A DNA stretch of 64,000 nucleotides, from assembly GCA_942491185.1 (NCBI GenBank), contig CALOAB010000008.1, forward strand, positions 1 to 64,000, read 5' to 3'. Below the pieces are notes generated by a model that had not been told where the DNA came from, did not search any database, and worked only from the letters and a program-made list of their open reading frames with translations. Numbering within the stretch: the stretch's first letter is position 1; every line of letters starts with the position of its first letter. The position numbers and the translations under genes were made by a program. Of this stretch, positions 17,548 to 25,968 are shown one piece after another. Source of the DNA: SLRI01 sp942491185. Lineage in GTDB: Bacteria > Pseudomonadota > Alphaproteobacteria > Geminicoccales > Geminicoccaceae.

Positions 17548-18511
17548 GGCCCTGATGCGCCAGCTCCTGCCAGAACGCCTCGGGGATCGGTGCCTGGACG
17601 TGGCCCAGATTGGCACGGAGCTCGGCCACGTCGCGGCTGCCGGCGACGACCGTCAGCACGACGTCCTGGCGGAGCGGGAACTGCAGGGCAGCCGCCGGCA
17701 GCGCCACGCCGTGCGCCGCAGCCACCTGCTCGATCCGGGCGGTCCGCTGCATCAGCTCAGGCGGCGCCTCGGTGTAGAAGAAGGTGGCGCCGGGCTTGGC
17801 CCCGGTCGCCAGGATGCCGGAATTGAAGGGTGCCGCCAGCACGATGCCGATGCCCCGCTCGCGGCAGAGCGGCAAGAGCCGGTCGTGCGCCGAGTGGTCG
17901 AGCAGCGTGTAGCGGCCGGCCAGCATGAAGAGGTCGAAATCACCCGCCTCGGCGAAGCGGACGCACCACTCGGCGTCGTTGATGCCGACGCCGAAGGCGC
18001 GGATGGCGCCGCTCTCGCGAAGCGCAAGAGCGCCTTGTAGCCGCCCGACATGACGGTCCGGAAGCGCTCCTCGATGGCGTCCCCGGCCCAGCGCGGCGAG
18101 ACGTCGTGGACGTAGAGGATGTCGATCCGCTCGACGCCGAGCCGGCTGAGCGAGTCCTCGAAGCTGCGCATGATGCCATCGTAGCTGTAGTCGAAGACGG
18201 GCGTGAACGGCAGCGCCGGCCCCGGCTCGTCACGCCCCGGCCGCAGCAATCGGCCGACCTTGGTGGACAGGATGAAGGCGTCGCGCGGCCGGCCGATCAG
18301 CGCCTCGCCCATGCGGTGCTCGGCGAGCCCGGCGCCATAGAACGGCGCCACGTCGAGATAGCCCACACCACCGGCCAACGCCGCGTCGACCAGGTCCACG
18401 GCCTTGCCGGCATCGGAAGTGTGGTCCAGCAGGGCCAGCGGCGTGCCGCCGAAGCCGAAGGTGCTGAAAGTCGAGGCCGGTCCGTTGGTGATGCCGCTTG
18501 GGCAGGCTCAT
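17531..18511 (-). CDS. Aldo/keto reductase, D-threo-aldose (L-fucose) 1-dehydrogenase-like (two frameshifts)
   Basis: The reconstructed protein of about 326 residues is a TIM-barrel NAD(P) oxidoreductase. ATG 18511 follows GGAAGAG. After the first ~15 residues the frame changes (an extra T in a TTT near 18465), giving FGFGGTPLALLDHTSDAG, then YLDVAPFYGAGLAEHRMGE (catalytic Tyr), STKVGRLL (Lys) and YVHDVSPRWAG. Near 18030 a lost base moves it back to GIVLAAPFNSGILATG and the C-terminus. These features match D-threo-aldose/L-fucose dehydrogenase and pyridoxal dehydrogenase. Beside a lactonase and a sugar-acid dehydratase, the first step of an oxidative sugar pathway is the natural role. Confidence 0.72.
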
Positions 18512-18541
18512 CGTCGCTCTCTTCCGCGGGTCTAGGCAGGC

Positions 18542-19198
18542 ATGCAGCTACAGACGATCAAGAGCCGCATCCGCGACGACATCGTCAAGGGCACATTCGA
18601 CCCCGAGGCAAGGCTGACCATCGACATGCTGGCGACCCGCTACGGCTCCAGCCACATGCCGATCCGCGAAGCGCTCCGCGAGCTGGCCGGCGAAGGGCTG
18701 GTCCGCTTCGAGCCGCGCCGCGGCGCCCGCACCCTGCCCATCGACCGCAGCTTCATCGACAACCTGCTCACCATGCGGGCCGAGCTCGAGCCGCTCCTGG
18801 CCCGCCAGGCGGCGGCGCGGATGGACCGCGAGGGACTGGCCGCGCTCGAGGCGCTGCAGGGCGCGTTCGAGGCCGCCGTCGGCCGACGCGACGACAGCGC
18901 CGCGATCGACATGAACGGCCGCTTCCACAGCACCATCAACCAGATCGCCGACAACCCCGAGGCCTGCGCCATCGTCGATCGGCACTGGCTGCTGCTCGGC
19001 CGGCTCTGGGCGCATTACGGCTACGCGTCCAACCGCTTCCCGGGCGTGATCAGCGACCATCGAGGCCTGCTCCAGGCCTTCGCCCATGGCGCCGCCGACG
19101 ATGCGGCAGCCGTCATGAAGGCGCATGTGATCAAGGCCAAGTACCAGCTTCTGGCGCAATTCGACGCCTATTGGGCGACAAGGGCGATACCCGCATGA
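18542..19198 (+). CDS. GntR-family transcriptional regulator, FCD subfamily
   Basis: This 218-residue regulator has an N-terminal winged helix (about 5-70: LTIDMLATRYGSSHMPIREALREL) and an all-helical FCD ligand domain. That domain includes probable metal-binding residues in NGRFHSTINQIADN and VISDHRGLL. Its start is only 30 bp from the divergent aldo/keto reductase start, an unusually tight arrangement. It is followed by the dehydratase with ATGA overlap. It probably binds the TGATCAA-type sites at 11983-12041 and responds to a sugar acid (inference). Confidence 0.9.
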   Translation: MQLQTIKSRIRDDIVKGTFDPEARLTIDMLATRYGSSHMPIREALRELAGEGLVRFEPRRGARTLPIDRSFIDNLLTMRAELEPLLARQAAARMDREGLAALEALQGAFEAAVGRRDDSAAIDMNGRFHSTINQIADNPEACAIVDRHWLLLGRLWAHYGYASNRFPGVISDHRGLLQAFAHGAADDAAAVMKAHVIKAKYQLLAQFDAYWATRAIPA

Positions 19199-20334
19199 CC
19201 ACAACCGCACGCCTCACCAACGCCGAGCTGCAGCTCCTGCAGATCACCCCGAAGACCGTCTGGGCCTTCCTCCGCCTCGAGGCCGATGACGGCCGCGTCG
19301 GCTGGGGCGAGGCCACCATTCCCAACGATGTGAGCGGGCTCCGCCAGGCAGCGGCGGCATGGGTCCCGGCACTCCACGGCGAGCCGGCGACGCCAGCGCT
19401 CGCCGATCGCTTCCGGCGCACCGGCGCTCCGTTGACCGAGGCGGCGCTGGTCTCCAGCCTGGACATGGCGCTGCTCGACCTCGAGGGCCAGGCCCAGGGC
19501 CAGCCGATCCACGCACTCCTCGGCGGGGCCGTGCGCCAGCACGTGCCGCTCTACGCCAACATCAACCGGCGGACCGTCGAGCGCACGCCCGCGTCCTTCG
19601 CCGCCAGTGCGGCGGTCGCCATCGCCGCCGGCTACACGAGCTTCAAGCTCGCCCCCTTCGACGAGATCAACCAGGCGCGCTGCGCCGAGGGTGACATCGC
19701 ACCCGACCTGCAGCACGGGCTCGACCGAATCGCGGCGACGCGAGAAGCGATCGGCCCGGCGGCCACCCTGCGCGTCGACTGCCACTGGCGCTTCGATCCG
19801 AAGAACGCCGCTTTGATGATCGACGCGTGTCGCGACTTCGCCCTCGACTGGATCGAATGCCCGATTCCGGAGACGCCCGATGCGGCCGCGGCGATCGCCA
19901 CGCTCAGGAAACGCGCCGCCGGGCACGGCTGCCGGCTGGCCGGGCTCGAGACCGAGACCAGCCCGGCCGCGTTCGAGCCGTACCTCCAGGCAGGCGCCTA
20001 TGACGTCATCATGCCGGACGTGAAGTATCTGGGCGGGCTCGCCGGCTTTCAGGAGCTGGCCGCCTCTGCCGCACGCCAGGGCGCCGTCGTCGCCCCGCAC
20101 AACCCGACAGGCCCGGTCTGCCACGCGGCGAGCCTGCACGTCGCCGCCGTGCTGCCGGAGCTGGACTCGCTCGAAGTGCAGTTCGACGAGACGCCGCTCT
20201 TCGACCAGCTGGTCGGCGGCCCGGTCTCGGCCGTGGTCGGGGGTGCCGCCGCCCTGCCGGCCGGACCCGGCCTCGGCGTCGTCATCGATCCAGCCGTGGC
20301 AGGAAAGCTGCGGCTCGACGAGTCCGGCGCTTGA
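19195..20334 (+). CDS. Enolase-superfamily sugar-acid dehydratase (mandelate racemase subgroup, galactonate-dehydratase-like)
   Basis: This 379-residue protein has the N-terminal capping domain and a TIM barrel with metal ligands in RVDCHWRFD, WIECPIPE and GLETETSP. The second strand reads SFKLAPFD: only the first Lys of the usual K-x-K pair is present. His two residues after the first metal Asp (DCHWR) and APHNPTGPVCHAASLHVAA resemble galactonate-type dehydratases that use histidine. It would dehydrate the aldonate made by the lactonase to a 2-keto-3-deoxy acid. The exact sugar is unknown. Confidence 0.82.
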   Translation: MTTTARLTNAELQLLQITPKTVWAFLRLEADDGRVGWGEATIPNDVSGLRQAAAAWVPALHGEPATPALADRFRRTGAPLTEAALVSSLDMALLDLEGQAQGQPIHALLGGAVRQHVPLYANINRRTVERTPASFAASAAVAIAAGYTSFKLAPFDEINQARCAEGDIAPDLQHGLDRIAATREAIGPAATLRVDCHWRFDPKNAALMIDACRDFALDWIECPIPETPDAAAAIATLRKRAAGHGCRLAGLETETSPAAFEPYLQAGAYDVIMPDVKYLGGLAGFQELAASAARQGAVVAPHNPTGPVCHAASLHVAAVLPELDSLEVQFDETPLFDQLVGGPVSAVVGGAAALPAGPGLGVVIDPAVAGKLRLDESGA

Positions 20335-21193
20335 GCCGGCAGGTCGCGCATCATGCCCTGGGCGCCCAGCTCGGCGAGTCGCCGGTCTGGTGCAGCCGCA
20401 CGGCCAGGCTCTGGTTCGTCGACATCAGGGCGCCCGCGGTGCTCTCGCTCGACCCCGAAGCCGGCCGCCTGGAGCGCTACCCGATGGCGGACCTCACCGG
20501 CATGGTGGCGCTGGCGGAAAGCGGCCTCGTCGTCGGCGTCGGCTGCAGCATCTTCCGTTTCGATCCGACCACCGGCCAGCTCGGCGACGCGATCGCGACG
20601 CTCGACCCCGATCGGCCGGGCAACCGGATCAACGACACCAAGGCCGGCCCGGACGGCGCGCTCTGGTGCGGCACGATGCAGGACGGCGGGAAGGTGCCGG
20701 CCGGCAGGCTCCACCATGTCGGTCCCGACGGCCGCACGCAGCAGCTCCTCGACGACATCTTCTGCCCGAACAGCCTCGCCTTCTCGCCGGACGGCCGGAC
20801 CCTCTACTTCACCGATACCCGCAAAGGCGCCATCCTCCAGGCCGATGTCCGGCCCGATCGGCTGGAGCTCCGGCCGTTCGCCGCGGCCGACGTGGCAGAA
20901 GGCCACCCGGACGGCTCGACCGTCGACGCCGAGGGCTGCCTCTGGAGCACGCGAACCGGCGGCAGCGCGGTCGTCCGCCTGGATCCGACGGGGCGGGTCG
21001 TGTCGACCCTGCAGCTCCCGGTCAGCCAGCCCACCGCCTGCGCCTTCGGCGGGCCCGATCTCAGGACCCTCTACGTCACCACGGCGCGCCAGAAGCTGAC
21101 GGCAGAGCAGCTCGCAGCCCAGCCTCTGGCCGGCGATCTCTTCGGCTTCGACGTCGGCGTCCCGGCCTGCCGGAGCACCGCTTTGCCGGCTGA
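20331..21193 (+). CDS. SMP-30/gluconolactonase-family sugar lactonase (3' frameshift)
   Basis: This six-bladed beta-propeller of about 287 residues starts at TTG 20331 within the dehydratase stop. Metal-site residues appear in LGESPVWC (Glu), GNRINDTKAGPDGALWCGTM (Asn, Asp) and STVDAEGCLW (Asp). Near 21165 the frame breaks: the expected end PGLPEHRFAG, stop at 21191-21193, lies one frame away from the body. Loss of one G from CCCGGG explains it. Without the correction the protein appears falsely fused to the next dehydrogenase. It hydrolyses the sugar lactone made by the aldose dehydrogenase. Confidence 0.85.
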
Positions 21194-21227
21194 GCGGCGT
21201 GCGGCCAAGGGACTTGGAGAAGAACGC

Positions 21228-22118
21228 ATGAAGATCGGGATCATCGGGCTCGGCGACATCGGCGGCAATCTCGCCGCCTGGCTCGCCGGCCAGGGCCATG
21301 CGGTCACCGGCTACGACATCGACCCCGAAGCGACCGAACGTGCCGCCGCACGGGGCGTGACGCCGGCGGGCTCCAGGTCCGAGCTGGCCGAGCACGCCGA
21401 GGTGATCGCCACCAGCCTCGCCGACCTCGAGGCCGTGCGGGCCACCTACTTCGCCGAGGATGGGCTCATCGCACTCGCCGGCAGGGACACGGTCACGGTC
21501 GAGTGCTCGACCCTGCCCCTCGACCTCGCCCGGCAGATCACGGCGGCCCGGCTGGAGACCGGCGGTGCGGCGATCGAGGCGCCGGTGATCGGCATCGGCA
21601 AGGACGCCGCCGCCGGCCAGCTCTTGCTGATGGTCGCCGGCGATGCCGCCGCGATCGACCGGGCGCGGCCCTTTCTCGACGCCGCCGGTCGTGGCTGGCT
21701 CGCGACCGGGGCCAGCGGCACGGCTGCCATCGCCAAGGCGCTGAACAACGGCGTCGGTGCCGTGACGCTCTGTGCCATCGCCGAGGCCCTGGCGCTCGCC
21801 GAGCACCACGGCATCGCCCCGGCGGTGCTGGTCGAGGCGATGCGCAAAGGTGCCGGCGCCGGTGCCTCGGTGGTGCTCGACCGGCACGGGCCTCACATGG
21901 CCGCGGCCGGGCAGAGCACCAGGCCCTACAGCCCGATCGCCAAGAAGGACGCCCTGGCGCTGGGCGACCTGCTGACCGGTGCCATCGGCGACGCCCTGCC
22001 GATGCTGAACGGCATGGTCGAGACCTATCGGCGCGAGCTCGCGGCGGCCACCGTCGCGGCGCCGGAAATCCTGACCCGACATGCCCAGAAGACGCTCGCG
22101 GAGGCGCTTTCACGATGA
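21228..22118 (+). CDS. NAD(P)-dependent beta-hydroxyacid dehydrogenase
   Basis: This 296-residue enzyme has the Rossmann motif GIIGLGDIGGNLA at the N-terminus, the family stretch TVECSTLP, the substrate segment EAPVIGIGKDAAAGQL and a catalytic lysine probably in AIAKALNNGVGAV. ATG 21228 follows GGAGA by seven bases. It belongs with 3-hydroxyisobutyrate, tartronate-semialdehyde and related dehydrogenases. In this operon it may reduce or oxidise an aldehyde or hydroxyacid product of the sugar-acid pathway. Its stop overlaps the sulfatase start. Confidence 0.85.
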   Translation: MKIGIIGLGDIGGNLAAWLAGQGHAVTGYDIDPEATERAAARGVTPAGSRSELAEHAEVIATSLADLEAVRATYFAEDGLIALAGRDTVTVECSTLPLDLARQITAARLETGGAAIEAPVIGIGKDAAAGQLLLMVAGDAAAIDRARPFLDAAGRGWLATGASGTAAIAKALNNGVGAVTLCAIAEALALAEHHGIAPAVLVEAMRKGAGAGASVVLDRHGPHMAAAGQSTRPYSPIAKKDALALGDLLTGAIGDALPMLNGMVETYRRELAAATVAAPEILTRHAQKTLAEALSR

Positions 22119-23569
22119 CCAGGCCCGCCAATCTCGTCATCGTCTGCTCCGACGAGCACGCCGCCCAATACACCGGCTGCCATGGCCATCCGATCGTCCG
22201 GACCCCGAATATCGACCGGCTCGCCGCCGCCGGCACGCGCTACGCCAACGCCTACACCAACAGCCCGATCTGCATGCCGGCCCGGGCCGCCTTCGCCACC
22301 GGGCGCTACCCGCACCAGACCGGCTACTGGTGCAACGCCAGCGCTTATGCCGGCACGCCGCCGAGCTGGGCGCATCGGCTGCAGCAAGCCGGCCGGCCCG
22401 TCCTCTCCATCGGCAAGCTGCACTACCGCGACGAGGAGGTCTCCAGCGGCTTCGACGAGCAGCGCCTGGCCATGCACGCGGTCGCCGGCATCGGTGACCT
22501 GCAGGGCGCCATGCGCGAGCAGCGGCCGCTGCCGCCCAGGCGCAAGAGCCGGGTCGTGGCGGACGAGATCGGTGCCGGCGAATCCAGCTACACCAGCTAC
22601 GACCGGGCCATCACCAAGGAAGCGGTGAGCTGGCTGGAGAACGAGGCGCCCCGGACGAGCACGCCCTGGGTGCTCCAGGTGGGCCTCGTCGCCCCGCACT
22701 TCCCGCTGATCGCACCCGACGAGTTCTTCGCCCTGTACCCGCCCGAGAACATGCCCCTGCCCAAGGCCTGCCGGCCCGAGGACTGGCCGCGCCATCCCTG
22801 GCTCGACGGATTCCGTGAGGCCTACATCACCGACACCTTCTTCGACGACGACAAGCGGCGGATCGCGACCGCCGCCTATTTCGGGCTCTGCAGCTTCGTC
22901 GACCACAATCTGGGCCTGATCATGCAGGCGCTGGAGCGCTCGGGCCTCGCGGGCGACACGCGACTGGTCTACCTCTCCGACCACGGCGACAATCTGGGCG
23001 TGCGCGGGCTCTGGCAGAAATCCAACTTCTACGAGGAATCGGCGCATGTCCCGCTGGTGATGGCCGGGCCCGGCATCGCGGCCGGTGAGGTCGTCGAGAC
23101 GCCGGTCTCGCTGGTCGATTTCTTCCCGACCATCCTCGAGGCCGTGGGCGTCGCCCCCGACCCGGCCGACGCCGACCTGCCCGGCCAAAGCCTCTTTCAG
23201 CTGGCCCCCGACGACCGCGAGCGCACCGTCTTCGGCGAGTACCACGCGGCCGGGGCCGTGAGCGGCGTCTTCATGCTGCGCCGCGACCACTGGAAATACG
23301 TGCACTATGTCGGCTTCCCGCCGCAGCTCTTCGACCTCGAGGCCGACCCCGAGGAGCTGCACGACCTGGCCGATGACCCCGCCCATAGCGATACCCTGGC
23401 CGCGTTCGAGCGCGAGCTGCGCGCCATGCTCGACCCGGAAGCAGTGGATGCGCGCGCCAAGGCCGACCAGGCGGCGATCATCGAGCGCCACGGCGGCCGC
23501 GAGGCGGTGCTCGCCCGCGGCTCGTTCGGCGCCACCCCACCACCCGGGGCCAAAGCCGAGCTCGGCTAG
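22115..23569 (+). CDS. Sulfatase (type I, formylglycine-dependent)
   Basis: This 484-residue enzyme hydrolyses sulfate esters. Metal-binding residues lie in VIVCSDEHAAQ near the N-terminus and in YLSDHGDNLG. The modifiable Cys is in ICMPARAAFATGRYP (C-x-P-x-R). No signal peptide is present, so it acts in the cytoplasm on an imported substrate. ATGA overlap with the dehydrogenase and the following glycosidase suggest that sulfate is removed from a sulfated sugar or glycoside before or after glycosidic cleavage. Maturation needs a formylglycine-generating enzyme or anSME, not found here. Confidence 0.9.
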   Translation: MTRPANLVIVCSDEHAAQYTGCHGHPIVRTPNIDRLAAAGTRYANAYTNSPICMPARAAFATGRYPHQTGYWCNASAYAGTPPSWAHRLQQAGRPVLSIGKLHYRDEEVSSGFDEQRLAMHAVAGIGDLQGAMREQRPLPPRRKSRVVADEIGAGESSYTSYDRAITKEAVSWLENEAPRTSTPWVLQVGLVAPHFPLIAPDEFFALYPPENMPLPKACRPEDWPRHPWLDGFREAYITDTFFDDDKRRIATAAYFGLCSFVDHNLGLIMQALERSGLAGDTRLVYLSDHGDNLGVRGLWQKSNFYEESAHVPLVMAGPGIAAGEVVETPVSLVDFFPTILEAVGVAPDPADADLPGQSLFQLAPDDRERTVFGEYHAAGAVSGVFMLRRDHWKYVHYVGFPPQLFDLEADPEELHDLADDPAHSDTLAAFERELRAMLDPEAVDARAKADQAAIIERHGGREAVLARGSFGATPPPGAKAELG

Positions 23570-23667
23570 CGATCGTCCCGAGGCTCACGCTCGCCGACTG
23601 GTCCGCAGCGGCCACGCTGCTAGAATGCCCAGCCTGAACAACGACCCAGAGTTCTGGAGACAGGCGC

Positions 23668-25826
23668 GTGAGCAAGGCCGAGCGTGACGCCAGGATCGAC
23701 GCCCTGGTCGCGTCGATGACGCTGGTCGAGAAGCTCGGCCAGCTGACGCTGCGCACGGCCGATCTGGTGAGCGGGCCGCGCGCCTCGGAGGTCGGCACCG
23801 ACGAGGTTCGCGAGGGTCGGGTCGGCACGCTGCTGCATCTGCGCCATGCTAGAGCGTGCCCGGGAGATCCAGCGCATCGCCGTCGAGGAATCGCGCCTCG
23901 GCATCCCGGTGCTGTTCTCGGGCGACGTGCTGCACGGCGATCGCACCGTCTTTCCGATCCCGCTCGCCGAGGCCGCCGCGTTCGATCCCGACCTCTGGGA
24001 GCGAACCGCCCGCTGTGCCGCCGTGGAATCCTGCGCCGGCGGGCTGACGCTGACCTTCGCGCCGATGCTCGACGTCGCCCGCGACCCGCGCTGGGGCCGC
24101 ATCGCCGAGAGCCCGGGCGAGGACCCCTGGGTCGCCGGCGCCTTCGCCCGCGCCAAGGTCCGGGGCTTTCAGGGCAACGGCCTCGACGATCGCCGCAGCA
24201 TGGCGGCCACCGCCAAGCACCTGGCCGGCTACGGCCTCGTCATGGCCGGCCGCGAGTACGCCACGGTCGACGTCTCCGACCGCACCTTCCACGAGGTCTA
24301 CCTGGCACCGTTCAAGGCCGCGGTGGAGGCCGGCGTCGCCTGCCTCATGCCCTCCTTCACCGACCAGGCCGGCGTGCCGATGCACGGCAATGCGGCCATC
24401 CTCCAAGGACGTCGTCCGCGGCGAGTGGGGCTTCGAGGGCGTCATCGTCAGCGACTATGGCGGCATCGACGAGCTGGTCCCGCACGGCGTTGCCGAGGAC
24501 CTGGCCGACGCCGCCGCCATGGCGCTCCGGGCCGGGATCGACATCGACCTGATGGGCAACGCCTACGCCCAAGGCCTGCCGACAGCGCTGGAGCGCGGGC
24601 TGATCGAGGAGCGCCAGATCGACACCGCCGTCCGCCGGGTGCTGGCGCTGAAGGCCGATCTCGGCCTCTTCGACGACCCATACGGCCGGTTCGATGAAGA
24701 GACGATCGCCGCCAGCCCATCGGATGAGCACCGGGCGCTCGCCCGCGAGGCGGCCCGAAAGTCGATCGTGCTCTTGACCAACAAGGACGAGATCCTGCCG
24801 CTCGAGGCCGCCTCGATGCGGCTCGCGGTGATCGGCCCGCTGGCCGACGCGGCGGCCGAGATGCTCGGCCCCTGGGCCATGTACGCCCCGCCCGATCATG
24901 CCGTCTCGCTGCTCGAAGGCATGCGCCAGGCGTTCGGGCCGGCCCGGATCGATGTCGCCCCTGGCGTCGCGATCGAGGGCGGCTCGGATGCCGGCATCGG
25001 CGCGGCCGTGGACTGCGCGAGGCAGGCCGATGTCGTCATCTTGTGCCTCGGCGAAGCGCTGCAGATGAGCGGCGAGGCGGCGAGCCGCGGCACGCTCGAC
25101 CTGCCCGGGCACCAAGAAGCGCTCGCCCGCGCCATCCTGGCGCTGGACAAGCCCGTCATCGTGATCCTGAGCGCCGGCCGGCCGATCACGGCGGACTGGC
25201 TGTTCGAGCAGGCCTCGGCCGTGCTCGTGACCTGGTTCCTCGGCAGCGAGGCCGGGCACGCGGTGGCCGACGTGCTGACCGGCCGGTGGAACCCGAGCGG
25301 CCGCCTGCCGGTGACCTGGCCGGTGGCCTTGGGCCAGGTGCCGATCTTCTACAGCCGCCTGCCGACGGGCCGCCCCGCCAGCGACACCGAGCACTACAGT
25401 GCGAAGTACCGCGACCTGCCGGTCGAGCCGCTGTTCACCTTCGGCCACGGGCTCTCCTACACGCGTTTCGCCTTGAGCAATCTCCGCGCCGACGCGGACG
25501 CGATCGTTCCAGGCCAGACACTGACGGTCACGGCGGAGGTCGCCAACCAGGGGCCGCGGAGCGGCGAGACCACGCAGTTCCTCTTCATCCGCGATCCCGT
25601 GGCGTCGGTGAGCCGCCCGCTGCTCGAGCTCAAGGGCGTCGCCAAGGCGACCCTGGCGCCGGGCGCCTCGACGACGCTCCGCTTCACGCTGACCACCGAC
25701 GACCTCACCTTCATCGGTGCCGACCTGAAGCCCCGCCTCGAGCCGGGTGCCATCGATCTCTTCGTCGGCCCGTCGGCCGATCCGTCGGATTTGCTGACCT
25801 TGAGACTCACCGTCAGGCTCCCCTGA
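23668..25826 (+). CDS. Glycoside hydrolase family 3 beta-glycosidase (two frameshifts)
   Basis: The restored protein of about 718 residues lacks a signal peptide and is probably cytoplasmic. It starts at GTG 23668. Segment 1 (MTLVEKLGQLTLRTAD) ends near 23843. Segment 2, in the next frame, has LGIPVLFSGDVLHG, TFAPMLDVARDPRWGR and the KHLAGYG motif. Segment 3, after an extra C near 24402, carries the nucleophile Asp in GVIVSDYGG, the C-terminal alpha/beta domain and a fibronectin-III-like end (FGHGLSYTRF onward). Both breaks are one-base insertions. With the sulfatase and Dpp-type importer it probably hydrolyses imported oligosaccharides. Confidence 0.82.
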
Positions 25827-25924
25827 GCGTCGCCGCCCAGCCGGCTACTCGAGGCAACACGTCGAGAAAAAAACCTCGGCAGAGCGGAACTCTGTTGGAC
25901 GTAGCGCCAAAAACCAGCCTACAA

Positions 25925-25939
25925 TCAACTATAAGTTGA
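25925..25939. promoter_or_regulatory. Short perfect inverted repeat upstream of an ABC transporter gene
   Basis: TCAACT-ATA-AGTTGA lies in the 142-bp AT-richer gap before the gene starting at 25969. It includes a TATAAG that could be a -10 element. It may be an operator; no matching regulator was identified. Confidence 0.35.
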
Positions 25940-25968
25940 AATAAGAAACTCTGCAGACTGGGCGGTTA

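Noticed and set aside
20331..22118. Apparent fusion of SMP-30 lactonase and beta-hydroxyacid dehydrogenase
   Set aside because: The lactonase has its natural end (PGLPEHRFAG, stop at 21193) one frame away, and the dehydrogenase has its own ribosome site and ATG. A lost G near 21165 creates the false fusion.
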